Source of the DNA: Microbacteriaceae bacterium 3FA27C10
GTDB lineage: Bacteria > Actinomycetota > Actinomycetes > Actinomycetales > Microbacteriaceae
Direction of reading: 5' to 3'
Length of the DNA stretch: 64,000 nt
NCBI GenBank assembly: GCA_005502775.1
Contig: SCNI01000003.1
Location: 1-64,000, forward strand
Numbering within the stretch: the stretch's first letter is position 1; each line of letters opens with the position of its first letter. Made by a program: the position numbers and the translations under genes. Under the pieces are notes generated by a model. The model was not told the DNA's origin. It made no database searches and saw nothing but the letters and a program-made list of their open reading frames with translations. Below, piece after piece: positions 42,901 to 52,800 of this stretch.

Positions 42901-43917
42901 GAGGCCTCGACGGTGCTGCTCATCCCGGCCGTCACCACGATCGCGCCGGGCGCCTTCCTCGCCGACGACACGATGGTGGCCTCCTACGAGCTCGGCGGCG
43001 GCTGGCTGCACATCGGCAAGGCCAAGATCGGCCGGCGCGCGTTCCTCGGCAACAGCGGCATGGCGGGCCCCGGGCGCAGCGTTCCGCGCAACGGCCTGGT
43101 GGCCGTGTTGTCGTCGGCGCCCAAGAACGCCAAGCGCGGCTCCTCCTGGCTCGGCAATCCCGCCGTCCGCCTGCGGCGGGTGGCGAGCGACTTCGACGAG
43201 GCGCGCACCTTCCGGCCGCCCACCGCGCTCAAGGTGGCGCGCGCGGTGTGGGAGATCCTGCGGATCGTGCCGGTCGTCGTCACCGCGTGGATCGCGCTCG
43301 GCGTGCTCGCGACCCTCGACTGGCTCTGGATCGAGGTGGGCCTGGGCTGGGCCGTTCTGCTCTCGGGCGTCGTGATGCTCGCCGCAGGGGCCGTGGCGGC
43401 GTTGGTGTCGACCGCGGCGAAGTGGGCGCTGGTGGGGCGCATCGACGCCACCGAGCATCCGCTCTGGTCGAGCTTCGTCTGGCGCAACGAGCTCGCCGAC
43501 ACCTTCGTGGAGACCGTGGCCCGGCCCTGGTTCGCCGCGAACGCAGCGGGCACCCCGGCGCTCGCCGTGTGGCTGCGCACCCTCGGTGCGAAGATCGGCC
43601 GCGGCGTGTGGTGCGAGTCGTACTGGCTGCCGGAGGCCGATCTCGTGACCCTCGGCGACGGTTCCACCGTGAACCGGGGGTGCGTGGTGCAGACCCACCT
43701 CTTCCACGACCGCATCATGCAGCTCGACGCCGTGGTGCTGGCCGACGGCGCCACGCTGGGACCGCACAGCGTGATCCTCCCGGCCGCCTCCGTCGACCGC
43801 AACGCGACCGTCGGCCCGGCCTCGCTCGTGATGCGCGGCGAGCGCGTTCCCGGCGGATCGCTCTGGGCCGGCAACCCCATCGCTCCCTGGAGTCTCGCCC
43901 AGAAGGTGCCCTCGTGA
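39934..43917 (+). CDS. Pls/PosA-type membrane non-ribosomal peptide synthetase
   Basis: A 1327-residue enzyme with an adenylation domain (about 25-510; core motif FTSGSTGVPKGVAVTH, then TYGPTEATV and YRSGDLVRF), a carrier domain with the phosphopantetheine Ser in HGGGSLSAAQ (near 570), and a large membrane C-terminus. The latter has three pairs of hydrophobic segments (about 635-695, 865-935, 1098-1168), each followed by a hexapeptide-repeat domain (about 750-850, 975-1072, 1215-1322). This is the architecture of epsilon-poly-lysine synthetase and relatives, which make amino-acid homopolymers without classical condensation domains. GTG 39934 has GGGAGAGG upstream. The amino acid used is not predictable here. 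Confidence 0.9.
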   Translation: MTEDDADPQRVLDAGDRTPPERTLIDVIMRTAAENPDALALDSGDGAVSYRRLVRLVNAQAAALTRVGVRRGDKVGIRIPSGTRELYVSILAVLAVGAAYVPVDADDPEERARLVFGEARVVGVIGEGGVFALPEGGQGGDGARAAAEEFAARELPLDGPPSLATPTGTVPAIGTPHPGDDAWVIFTSGSTGVPKGVAVTHRSAAAFVDAEARLFLQHAPIGPGDRVLAGLSVAFDASCEEMWLAWRNGACLVPAPRSLVRSGVDLGPWLIAHGITVVSTVPTLAALWPEESLELVRLVIFGGEACPPELVARIAARGREVWNTYGPTEATVVACASLLGTGPVRIGLPLDGWMLAVVDANGQKVGEGEVGELIIGGVGLARYLDPAKDAEKYAPFPSLGWERAYRSGDLVRFESAGLVFLGRADDQVKLGGRRIELGEVDAALQGLPGVAGAAAVVQTTAAGNQILVGYLALGEGVEFDREAANARLREELPAALVPLLAVVDSLPTRTSGKVDRAALPWPLPASGDDSVLAELSPTAAWLAERWSAILGVPVESADDDFFAHGGGSLSAAQLVSAIRERYADTRVADIYDHPRIGSLADELDARLPVTSDPSRAADRPVLVTPASSRIAQTLLGIPLHVLVGLRWFVYLATANNLLDAAGAVTFVPTLSWWWIALGFVLFVTPPGKMAISVIASRLLLSGLTPGEYPRGGSVHLRLWLAEQVAQLVGSVSLAGAPWISYYARALGAKIGVGVDLHTLPPVTGMLTVGDGAAIEPEVDLAGYWLDGDTLRVGRVHIGADATVGSRSTLLGGAKLGRGSEVEPGAAVSGRVPSGERWAGSPARRVGSARRPWPAARPLPARRWLVAYALGSLGMAAMPAVSVILGALVIGAAIGDADSLGLAAGRAALAMPLAVIVAGLVYALLVLGSVRLLGVGLREGYYPVRSRIGWQAWSTERILDSARTLLFPIYSSLATPAWLRMLGAKVGANVEASTVLLIPAVTTIAPGAFLADDTMVASYELGGGWLHIGKAKIGRRAFLGNSGMAGPGRSVPRNGLVAVLSSAPKNAKRGSSWLGNPAVRLRRVASDFDEARTFRPPTALKVARAVWEILRIVPVVVTAWIALGVLATLDWLWIEVGLGWAVLLSGVVMLAAGAVAALVSTAAKWALVGRIDATEHPLWSSFVWRNELADTFVETVARPWFAANAAGTPALAVWLRTLGAKIGRGVWCESYWLPEADLVTLGDGSTVNRGCVVQTHLFHDRIMQLDAVVLADGATLGPHSVILPAASVDRNATVGPASLVMRGERVPGGSLWAGNPIAPWSLAQKVPS

Positions 43918-43975
43918 GCGGGCGGGCGGATGCGCGGGCCGGGTGCGGCGGGTCGTGGCACTATTGAACGCATCC

Positions 43976-45304
43976 ATGTCATTCACTCCGGCTTCCGCGT
44001 TCGGTTCCGCCTCCGCGGGTGACCCCTACCTGCCGACGAGCGGCAACGGTGGCTACGGGGTGCTCCACTACGAGCTCGACCTCGACTACCGGGTGGCGAC
44101 GAACCGGCTGAACGGCACCGCGGTCATCCGGGCCAGGGCCACCATGCCGCTCGAACGGTTCAGCCTCGACTTCGCGGGTCTCAGCGTGGTGAAGGTGACG
44201 GTCGACGGCGAACGCCCGAAGAAGCTCGCCGAGACCCCGCGCAAGCTCGTGATCACCCCGGAGCACGCGCTCGCCGAGGGCCAGGAGTTCTCGGTCGCCG
44301 TGCGATACCGGGGCGCGCCGCACCCCATCCGCAGCTCGTGGGGCGAGGTGGGCTGGGAGGAGCTCGCCGACGGCGTGATCGTGGCCGGCCAGCCGTGCGG
44401 CGCGGCCTCGTGGTTCCCGTGCAACGACCACCCGAGCGACAAGGCCACCTACCGCATCACCATCGCCTGCGAGGCCGGCTACACCGTCGTCTCGAACGGA
44501 TCCCTGGTGGCGCGCACGAGCCGATCGGGCCGCACGGCCTGGACCTACGAGATGCTGCAGCCGATGGCGAGCTACCTTGCCACCGTGCAGATCGGGCGTT
44601 ACCGCTCGCGCGAGATCGCGCAGGATCCGGTGCCTCAGAGCATCCATTTCCCGCAGTCGCTCGACCGCGAGATCTCGATCGACTTCGGGCGGGTGCCCGA
44701 GATGCTGGCGCTCTTCGAATCGCTGTTCGGCGCCTACCCCTTCGACAGCTACACGGTGGTGGTGACGCACGACGAGCTCGAGATCCCGCTCGAGGCGCAG
44801 GGTCTCGCGATCTTCGGCCGCAACCATGTCGACGGCGTGCACGGCAGCGACCGGCTGATCGCGCACGAGCTCGCCCATCAGTGGTTCGGCAACAGCCTCA
44901 CGCTCGCGCGGTGGCGCGACATCTGGCTGCACGAGGGCTTCGCCTGTTACGCCGAGTGGCTGTGGTCGGAGGCCTCCGGAGGAAAGACGGCCGACGAGAA
45001 CGCCGTGGCGCACCGCGCGCGGGTCGCGCTCGAGCCCAAGGACCTCGTGATCGGCGATCCGGGGCCGGCGCTCATGTTCGACGACCGCGTCTACAAGCGC
45101 GGTGCGCTCGCGCTGCACGCGGTGCGCCGGCGCCTCGGCGACGAGGCCTTCTTCGCGGGGCTGCGCGCCTACGTGGCGGAGTGCCGTTTCGGACTCGTCT
45201 CCACCGAGGACTTCGTCGAGATCATGCAGTCGAGCTCGGGCGACGACGAGGTGGGGTCGGTCATCGACCGCTGGGTGTACGCGAAGTCGCTGCCGAAGCT
45301 CTGA
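43976..45304 (+). CDS. M1-family zinc metallopeptidase (short form)
   Basis: A 442-residue aminopeptidase-like protein. The N-terminal beta domain is followed by the catalytic domain with HELAHQWFG and the third zinc ligand in LHEGFACYAEW (HEXXH-X18-E). The GAMEN exopeptidase segment is changed to EAQGLAIF. The large C-terminal helical domain of PepN is absent, as in a known short actinobacterial subgroup. The ATG is 58 bases after the NRPS stop on the same strand, so co-transcription is possible. Confidence 0.92.
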   Translation: MSFTPASAFGSASAGDPYLPTSGNGGYGVLHYELDLDYRVATNRLNGTAVIRARATMPLERFSLDFAGLSVVKVTVDGERPKKLAETPRKLVITPEHALAEGQEFSVAVRYRGAPHPIRSSWGEVGWEELADGVIVAGQPCGAASWFPCNDHPSDKATYRITIACEAGYTVVSNGSLVARTSRSGRTAWTYEMLQPMASYLATVQIGRYRSREIAQDPVPQSIHFPQSLDREISIDFGRVPEMLALFESLFGAYPFDSYTVVVTHDELEIPLEAQGLAIFGRNHVDGVHGSDRLIAHELAHQWFGNSLTLARWRDIWLHEGFACYAEWLWSEASGGKTADENAVAHRARVALEPKDLVIGDPGPALMFDDRVYKRGALALHAVRRRLGDEAFFAGLRAYVAECRFGLVSTEDFVEIMQSSSGDDEVGSVIDRWVYAKSLPKL

Positions 45305-45353
45305 GGCTCTGTGGCGCAGACGCTCGGCGGTCGGGGCCGCCGTCGACGTGCTG

Positions 45354-46037
45354 CTACGGCAGTAGACGCGTCGCCCGGATGGTGGCCACCACCACGACGA
45401 GATCTCGGGGGAGCCAACTCGGGAGTGCGGGCTCGCCGAGGGCGAAGTCGACCGCAGGGGCTGCGTCGAGAGTGCTGCCAGCCAGCCGCGGCACGGCCTC
45501 GTGCTCGAGGCGGGAGGCGGTGGCCGAATACGCGGGCGGGCCGGCGATCGCCTCGAACACGACGGTGAGGGCGTGCGGATCCGCGCGGAGGCCGAGGCCG
45601 GCCGCCTTGAGGACGGCCTCCTTCGCCGCCCACGCGCGGGTGCGCATCCGGTGGTCGGGGTCGTCGCCGAACGCGGCCCGTTCGGCGGCAGTGAAGGCGA
45701 CGTCGTCGAAGCCGGCTGCGGCGGCCGCGCTCACCGACTCGATGTCGATGCCCACCGGATGCGCCGCCGCAGCGAGCGCCACGACCCCGCCGGCGCGGCT
45801 GAGGCTGAGGTGCACGCCGGGCACGGGCATCCCGTCGGCGTCGAGCAGGAGTGGCCGCCCGTGGCCGGTGCTGCCGCAGTGGAGGCAGAGGTGGCCGATG
45901 CGCCGGGGTTCTGTGTCGTCGTGGGCGGGGGCCGGCGCATCGGCCAACCGGGAGAGCGCGGCGTGGTCGGCCGCGCGATCGCCCGTGTCGCGCAGGAATG
46001 CGAGGCGCAGGAGCGGTGCTCCGGATGCGTCGCTCAC
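45354..46037 (-). CDS. Sfp-type 4'-phosphopantetheinyl transferase
   Basis: Transfers phosphopantetheine from CoA to the Ser of a carrier domain. The family signatures are VGIDIES and WAAKEAVLKAAG, with Mg-binding acidic residues. The N-terminal region includes an HLCLHCGSTGHGRP segment, as in other Sfp members. A GTG at 46037 gives 227 residues, the usual length. It lies two genes from the Pls-like NRPS, whose carrier domain needs exactly this activation. Confidence 0.9.
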   Translation of the reverse strand: MSDASGAPLLRLAFLRDTGDRAADHAALSRLADAPAPAHDDTEPRRIGHLCLHCGSTGHGRPLLLDADGMPVPGVHLSLSRAGGVVALAAAAHPVGIDIESVSAAAAAGFDDVAFTAAERAAFGDDPDHRMRTRAWAAKEAVLKAAGLGLRADPHALTVVFEAIAGPPAYSATASRLEHEAVPRLAGSTLDAAPAVDFALGEPALPSWLPRDLVVVVATIRATRLLP

Positions 46038-46199
46038 CTCGTCCTCCGCTCCCGGCCCGGGCCGGAGCACGTCACCGGCGACCCGAGCGTACCTCTGATG
46101 TCGGGGGACACGGTGGGGGACAGCCCGGTGGGAATGCGCCCCGAATCGTCGCCACGCTCTGGACGACAGGTGTTGAGCACGGTTAGCATCGCCTCCGTG

Positions 46200-47981
46200 A
46201 TGGCATCGAAGAAGCGAACCCGGCACCTGCTCACCACCCTGGGAACGGTTCTCACCGCCGCCCTCCTGATGACCGGCGTCGGCGCCGCCGCGGCGGCCGA
46301 GGCGCCCGCGCCGTCACCTGCCCCGGCTTCTCGCGAGACGTCGAGTTGGCCTTCGCTGCATCCCGACCTCGTCGCCGGAAGCGTCGCGAGCTTCCGTGCC
46401 GGTGACATCATCTCCGACGCCAACATGTACAACGGTTCCGCGATGTCGTCCGGCGACGTGCAGTCGTTCCTGAACGAGCGGGCTCAGACCTGCGACGGAA
46501 ACTGCGCCAACACGAAGTTCTTCGCCACCACCAGCCAGTCGGCGAACGCCGAGTGCACGGCGTACGCCGGGGGCGGTCTGCAGTCGGTCGCCGACATCGT
46601 CGCGGGCTCCGGCGCCGCCTGCGGCGTCAGCCAGAAGGCCTTGCTCGCACTCATCCAGAAAGAGTCGTCGGTCATCGACACCCGCAATCCCACCGACGCG
46701 CAGTACGACTACGCGACGTTCTACGAGTGCCCCGACACATCCAGCTGCGACCCGGCCTACGCGGGCTTCTTCAAGCAGGTCTACAACGCGGCCCGTCAGC
46801 TGAAGCACTCCAAGCTGAACCCGCCGGCGGCCTTCCCGGTGGGCCAGTCGACCAACATCGCCTACTCTCCGAACAGCGGATGCGGGTCGGACCCGGTGTT
46901 CATCCGCACCGTGGCCACCGCCGCGCTCTACTCCTACACGCCCTACCAGCCCAACGCGGCGGCGCTGCAGCCGGGCAGTGACGGCAACTCCTGCTCGAGC
47001 CTCGGCAACCTCAACTTCTGGTTCGTCTACACCGACTGGTTCGGCTACCCCCACATCGACGTCGACCGCATCCAGGGCGCCGACCGCTTCGAGGTGTCGG
47101 TGAACATCGCCAAGCAGGCCTACCCGAGCGGTGCGGCGGCCGTCTACGTGGCGGCGGGCGCGGGCTACGCCGATGCGCTCTCGGCCGGCCCGGCCGCGGT
47201 GAAGGACGGCGCGCCCCTGCTGCTCACCACCGCCGACAGCCTCCCTGCCTCGGTCGACGCGGAGATCCAGGCGCTGCATCCGGGCAAGATCGTGATCGTC
47301 GGCGGTCCGAACTCGGTGTCGGCGGCCGTCGAGTCGAGGCTCGGCCAGATCGTCACCGGTGGAAGCGCCAACGTCACCCGCATCAGCGGTGCCGACCGCT
47401 TCGAGGTCTCCCGCAACGTCGCCAATTATGCGTTCGGCAGCGGCGGCGCATCCAAGGCCTACCTGGCCACGGGCCTGAACTTCCCCGACGCCCTCAGCGC
47501 CAGTGGCGCGGGCGGCGCGCACGGCGAGCCGGTGGTTCTCGTGAACGGCCAGCTCGGTGCGGTCGACAGCGACACCTCGGCGCTGCTGTCGTCGCTGCAC
47601 ATCTCCACCGTCGCGATCGCGGGTGGACCGAACTCTGTCTCCACGGGGATCGAGTCCTCGCTCAGCGGAGTCTCGGGCGTCAGCTCGGTGTTCCGCCTCT
47701 CCGGTGCCGACCGCTTCGAAGCATCCCTCAACATCAACAAGTCGGCCTACCAGCAGAAGACCGATCGCGTGTTCCTCGCGACCGGCCTCAACTTCCCGGA
47801 TGCGCTGGCCGGCTCCGCGCTCGCCGGAAAGCTCGGCGCCCCGCTCATCGTGGTGCCGCAGAACTGCGTGCCCTCGGCGGTGCGTGCGAGCTTCCAGGGC
47901 TTCGACAACACGAAGGTCACCCTCCTCGGCGGCCCCAACTCCCTGGGCGACGGCGTGCAGAGCCTCACCTCCTGCGGCTGA
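46200..47981 (+). CDS. Secreted protein with three cell-wall-binding type 2 repeats
   Basis: A 593-residue exported protein. Signal peptide about 1-33 (LLTTLGTVLTAALLMTGVGA). Residues 60-280 form a Cys-containing domain seen in actinobacterial hemagglutinin-like or lysozyme-like secreted proteins, with a possible catalytic Glu in ALIQKESS. From about 290 three CW_binding_2 repeats follow, each with a (I/L)xGADRFE start (near 290, 393 and 498) and a VGGPNSVS-like core; they bind anionic wall polymers. A TAGCAT -10-like box lies close to the start. A very long terminator hairpin follows. Confidence 0.88.
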   Translation: MASKKRTRHLLTTLGTVLTAALLMTGVGAAAAAEAPAPSPAPASRETSSWPSLHPDLVAGSVASFRAGDIISDANMYNGSAMSSGDVQSFLNERAQTCDGNCANTKFFATTSQSANAECTAYAGGGLQSVADIVAGSGAACGVSQKALLALIQKESSVIDTRNPTDAQYDYATFYECPDTSSCDPAYAGFFKQVYNAARQLKHSKLNPPAAFPVGQSTNIAYSPNSGCGSDPVFIRTVATAALYSYTPYQPNAAALQPGSDGNSCSSLGNLNFWFVYTDWFGYPHIDVDRIQGADRFEVSVNIAKQAYPSGAAAVYVAAGAGYADALSAGPAAVKDGAPLLLTTADSLPASVDAEIQALHPGKIVIVGGPNSVSAAVESRLGQIVTGGSANVTRISGADRFEVSRNVANYAFGSGGASKAYLATGLNFPDALSASGAGGAHGEPVVLVNGQLGAVDSDTSALLSSLHISTVAIAGGPNSVSTGIESSLSGVSGVSSVFRLSGADRFEASLNINKSAYQQKTDRVFLATGLNFPDALAGSALAGKLGAPLIVVPQNCVPSAVRASFQGFDNTKVTLLGGPNSLGDGVQSLTSCG

Positions 47982-48003
47982 CCCCCAGGCCCCTTAACGC
48001 TCC

Positions 48004-48062
48004 TCGACCAGTCGCAAAAGGCCCCCATTTGCTGAGAATGGGGGCCTTTTGTGACTGGTCGA
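48004..48062. terminator. Very long bidirectional terminator hairpin
   Basis: 26-bp arms (48004-48029 and 48037-48062) with one G-T wobble and a 7-base loop, including AAAAGGCCCCCATT and its complement. It has A/T runs on both sides and lies between convergent genes, so it can terminate both. Confidence 0.9.
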
Positions 48063-48084
48063 TGACGTGAGGCGGGAGTGAGGC

Positions 48085-49179
48085 CTAGGCCCCGAGCTCG
48101 GGGAAGCGCGCGGCCAGCAGCTCGAGGGCGCGCTCGCGCGAGGGCGTGGCGTCGATCGGGTCGGAGGCATAGGCGGCTCCCGCGGGCGACACCATCACCT
48201 CGTCCACGCCGTACTGCGAGGCGTAGGAGCGGATGCGCCCCTCCACCTCCTCGGCCGTGCCGATGAGCCAGCGACGCGATTGCTCGAGCACCGAATCCTG
48301 TTCGGCCACGGTGAGCACGGTCTCCCGCGCCTCGTCGACCGTGAGCTGCGGCACGAGCGCGCCGCCCGTGCGCAGCCGCGCCATCGTGATGAGCTGCGGC
48401 AGTGCCACGAGCTGCGCCTCCTCGGCCGTGTCGGCCACCGAGACGTTCGTGGTGAGGAAGGTCCTCGGCGCGGCCAGCGTCTCCGAGGGCTGGAAGCTCG
48501 AGCGGTAGATCTCGAGCGCCTGCTCGATGCCGGAGGCGCCGAAGTGGTTCGCGAACACGAAGGCCATTCCGAGCGAGGCCGCGAGGGTCGCGCTGAAGTT
48601 GCTCGACCCCAGCAGCCACATCTCGGGCGCGGTCGCCACCCGCGGCGTCGCCTTGAGCTCGTAGGAGCGTCCGCGGATGTTCAGGCCCACACCCGGCTGG
48701 TCGTCTCCGAACGGCTCCGTGGCCGGCGAACGATCGGAGCCGAGCAGGGCCGCCACCGTCTCGACGTCGGTCGGGAAGGTCTCGGCGGGGTCCGCATCCT
48801 GCGTCGTGCGCTGCCCGCGCAGCATGTAGGCGGTGACGGGGTCGGAGCCGGGCGCGCGGCCGAGCCCCAGGTCGATGCGGCCCGGATGCATGGCCTCGAG
48901 CAGCGCGAACTGCTCCGCCACCGCGAGCGGGGCGTGGTTCGGCAGCATCACACCGCCGGAGCCCAGCCGGATGCGCTCCGTCTGCGCCGCGAAGTGCGCG
49001 ATCAGCGTCGACGGCGAGGTGGAGGCGACCGCGGGCATGTTGTGATGCTCGGCCACCCAGAACCGGGTGAAGCCGAGCCGCTCGGCGGTGCGCACGAGCG
49101 AGAGGCTCGCGGCCACCGCCTGCCCCGAGTTCTGGCCACTGCGAACAGGAATGAGATCGAGAACCGAAAGCTGAGTCAT
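48085..49179 (-). CDS. Luciferase-like (LLM) flavin-dependent oxidoreductase
   Basis: A 364-residue member of the bacterial luciferase-like flavin monooxygenase family (group with MsnO8-type names). It has the family N-terminus LSVLDLIPVRSGQN, FWVAEHHNMP, and DLGLGRAPGSDP. It uses reduced FMN or F420; the substrate is not known. AGGAGG precedes the ATG. Confidence 0.93.
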   Translation of the reverse strand: MTQLSVLDLIPVRSGQNSGQAVAASLSLVRTAERLGFTRFWVAEHHNMPAVASTSPSTLIAHFAAQTERIRLGSGGVMLPNHAPLAVAEQFALLEAMHPGRIDLGLGRAPGSDPVTAYMLRGQRTTQDADPAETFPTDVETVAALLGSDRSPATEPFGDDQPGVGLNIRGRSYELKATPRVATAPEMWLLGSSNFSATLAASLGMAFVFANHFGASGIEQALEIYRSSFQPSETLAAPRTFLTTNVSVADTAEEAQLVALPQLITMARLRTGGALVPQLTVDEARETVLTVAEQDSVLEQSRRWLIGTAEEVEGRIRSYASQYGVDEVMVSPAGAAYASDPIDATPSRERALELLAARFPELGA

Positions 49180-49247
49180 GACCTCCTCCTCAGCGGCCGG
49201 ACGCCTCCGTTTATTCCTGGCGCGGGGTGTGGCGCTACGATCTCCGC

Positions 49248-49733
49248 ATGGAATCGCACCCTGAGCATCCGGCCGTCGCGCGGGTGCGCGCCGAGCTGGC
49301 CGCGCACGGCGCGGGCGGCGAGATCGTCTGGCTCGACGACGCGGCGAGCACGGCCGCCCTGGCCGCCGCGGCCCTCGGGGTCGACGTCGGCGCGATCGCG
49401 AACTCCCTCGTCTTCCTGCTCGACGGCGAACCGCTGCTCGTGCTCACGAGCGGCGCGCACCGGGTCGACACCGCGTGGCTCGGCAGCCGGCTCGGCGGCG
49501 CCATCACCCGCGCGAGCGCGGCCCAGGTGAAGGAGGCCACGGGTCAGGTCATCGGCGGGGTCGCGCCGGTGGGCCACCCGGCGCGGCTGCGCACCGTGGT
49601 CGACGTGGCGCTCGCCGCGCATCCGCAGCTCTGGGCCGCCGCCGGTCACGCGCACACCGTGTACCCCACGACCTTCGGCGAGCTCGTGGCGATCACGGGC
49701 GGCACGGCCATGCCGGTCACTCCCGGCGCCTGA
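49248..49733 (+). CDS. YbaK/EbsC-family aminoacyl-tRNA deacylase-like protein
   Basis: A 161-residue YbaK-fold protein that would remove wrongly attached amino acids from tRNA. It has the GGVAPVGHP loop and TTFGELVAITGG end typical of the family. In the motif that normally reads K-(S/T)-L-V-F it has IANSLVF, so the Lys often considered important for editing is Asn. It may therefore have another specificity or activity. Divergent from the LLM gene. Confidence 0.88.
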   Translation: MESHPEHPAVARVRAELAAHGAGGEIVWLDDAASTAALAAAALGVDVGAIANSLVFLLDGEPLLVLTSGAHRVDTAWLGSRLGGAITRASAAQVKEATGQVIGGVAPVGHPARLRTVVDVALAAHPQLWAAAGHAHTVYPTTFGELVAITGGTAMPVTPGA

Positions 49734-49865
49734 CGACGCCCGCCCCGGCGCTGATTCCGCCCCGCACTGCGGTTTCCAGCACAAGGTGCCTCGGAAAACC
49801 CCACGAATTCGCGAAACCCGCCCCCGCTTCCGCGGAAATCCGGCCCGCGCACGTACTGTGGCGAT

Positions 49866-52800
49866 GTGTGGCGTGCCGATAAGAAACGAGACTCAGACGA
49901 AACGTCGTCTGCCGCCGACTCCGTCGAGTCGGCGTGGGGTCGCACTGGCCAGTCCTCGTCCAACAGTCCGATAGGCCAGGTCTTCTCGACGGAGAGCCTG
50001 GTCGAACCCACGCGCGAACGCTGGCGGCAGGAGATCGCCGCCCTCGGCGGAGAGTCCCCGCTGCTGCGCTTCGACGATTCGCCGCGCTCGCGCATCGAAC
50101 TCAGCACCACGCATCCGGGCGGCCTCGCCCAGTTCATCACGGGCAACTCCACCCTGCTCTCGAGCCTCATCCGCGACGAGCTCGCCCTGCGCCAGGCACG
50201 CATCGCCGCCGGCGCGATCACCGACAAGGGCGTCGAGCTGCGCTCGGTGCGCGGCATCGACTCCGTGCACCTCGCCATCGGCCTGGCCGAATGGCGCCGC
50301 GAGGCCGACGGCGCCGAGCAGAACTTCCGTGCCCCCGTGCTGCTGCGCCCCATCTCGGTGCGCCGCTACGGCCGTGACTTCGAGCTCAAGCTCCGCGGCA
50401 CCCCGTTCGTCAACCCCGAGCTCGTGCGCGTGCTGCAGGAGCAGTTCGAGATCGCCGTCGACACCGAGAGCCTGGTGGCGCTCGCCGCCTCGAACGGCGT
50501 CTTCAAGCCGCAGCCCGTCATCGACCGCCTGCGCAGCCTGACCTCGCACCTGGCCTGGTTCCAGGTGCAGCCGCGCCTGGTCGTCTCCTCCTTCGCCGAC
50601 GTGGCGAGCGGGATGCTGGCCGACAGCGCCGGCATCATGCATCCGGTTCTCGACGCGCTGGCCGGCAACCTCACCTCGCGCCGCGCGGTGCAGGACGGCT
50701 ACCACCCGGTCGAGCCCTCCCCGCAAGACCACCGCGCTCCCGCCACCGACACCCTGCTGCTCGACGCCGACAGCGAGCAGGAGAACGTGATCGCGCAGAT
50801 CTCGGGCGGCAACTCGCTCGTCGTGAAGACGCTCCCCGGCACCGGCGGCACGCAGACCATCGTGAACGCCATCGGCGCCCTCGTCGCCCAGAACAAGCGC
50901 GTGCTCGTGGTGAGCCCGCGCCGGCTCAGCCTTTCGGGCATCAACCGCCGGCTCTCGGATGTGGGGCTGCCCGGCGTGGCCGTGTCGCCGCGCACGCTGC
51001 GCCGCGATCTCATCCACTCGATCGGCCGCAACGAGAAGGCCGCGCAGCCGCGCGTGGCCGACGTCGACGAGGCGCTCGTGCGCCTGCGCAGCGTGCTGCT
51101 CGACTACCGTGCCTCGATGTCCCGCGTCGACCCGCTGCTCAAGGTGTCGGTGCTGGATGCGCTGCGCGAGCTCGCGAGGCTGGCGCTGCTCCCGCATCCG
51201 CCGGCCACCACCGCCCGGCTCGACCGCCCCGCGCTGGAGTCGCTCGCCTCGGGCCGCGCGAAGGCGGCCAAGGCGCTCAGTCGTGCCGCCGAGCTCGGCC
51301 AGTTCCGCTACGGGCCCGACGACTCGCCGTGGTACGGCGCCCAGTTCTCCTCGAGCGATGACGCCCACCGCGCCCACCAGCTCGCGAAGCGCCTCAACTC
51401 GGGCGACCTGCCGAGGCTGCTCACCGGCGCCTATGAGCTCATCGGCCAGACCCGCATGCGCCCGTTCACGAGCCTCACCGAGCTCGGCACCTACCTGCGC
51501 CTGCTCGCCGACCTGCGTGAGACGCTCGACAAGTTCCTGCCGGTGGTCTTCGACCGCTCGCTCACCGACCTCATCGCCGCCACCTCGCCTCGCCGCGACG
51601 CGCCGCAGATGTCGTCGACCTCCCGCCGCCGGCTCAAGGCCCTGGCCAAGGAGTACGTGCGACCCGGCGTACACATCGGCGACATCAACGAAGCTCTGCG
51701 GCGCATCCAGCAGCAGCGCACGCTCTGGTACCGCTACGCGGCCGCGGGCATCCCGCCGGAGATCCCCGTGGGCATCAACGACGTGCAGGTGGCCTTCCAG
51801 CGCGTCACCGAAGACCTCGCGCAGCTCGACCTGCCGCTCGGTTCGGTGGGCACCGCCCGCCAGCTCTCCTCGCTGCCGATCGACCAGCTGATCGGCCTGA
51901 TCGAGGGCCTCGCCGCCGACTCCGAGGTGCTCGCCAACCTGCAGGAGCGCACCGCGCTGCTCGACTCGCTGCGCGAGCACTCGCTCGACCCGCTGCTCGT
52001 CGACCTGTCGAACCGGCACATCCCCGAGTCGGGTGTGGCCGACGAGCTCGAGCTCGCCTGGTGGCAGTCGGTGCTCGAGCTCATGCTCGCGAACGACCGC
52101 GCCCTGCTCGGCGCCAACACGGGGGTGCTCGACCGCCTCGAGGGTGACTTCCGGCTCGTCGACGAGGCGCACGCCTCGATGAACGGGCAACTGCTGGCCT
52201 GGCAGCTCGCCGAGACCTGGAACGTCGGCCTCGTCGACCACCCGATGGAGGCCACCGCGCTCAAGGAGCTGCTCCGCAGCGACGGCGTCACGTCCTTCTC
52301 GCTGCACGCGGCGGCCCCGCACCTCGGCAGGGCGCTCGCGCCGGTCTGGCTGGCCTCGCCCTACGAGGTGCCGCAGATCACGGATGCGATCACCTTCGAC
52401 ACCGTCATCCTGGTCGACGCCGGGGCGACGACGCTGTCCGAGAACGCGGGAGCCATCCGTCGCGGCCGCCAGGTGGTGGCCTTCGGCGACCCGGTCACGC
52501 AGACCCCCTCCCACTTCGAGATCGCGGTGCGCCCGATCGAGGAGCAGCGCGTGCGCTCCGCCGCGGATGCCTCGCTCGTCGAAGAGCTGCACTCCGAGTC
52601 CGCGCTGGCCCGCCTCGCCGACCTCGTGCCCACGCTCTCGCTCACCCGGAGCTACCGCGCCGGCGGCGAGGACCTCGCCGAGCTCGTGAACCACCGCTTC
52701 TACGGCGGCAAGATCGATTCCCTGCCCTGGGCCGGAACCTTCCTCGGCCACGGCTCGCTCGCCCTGCACTACGTCGAGGGCCGCGGCGGCATGCCCGACT

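Noticed and set aside
39841-43986. Very long open frame antisense to the Pls-like NRPS gene
   Set aside because: The translation is His/Arg/Gly-rich without motifs, and it mirrors the strong GC codon bias of the real plus-strand gene. The same applies to long antisense frames over 35028-38171 and 49893-53843.
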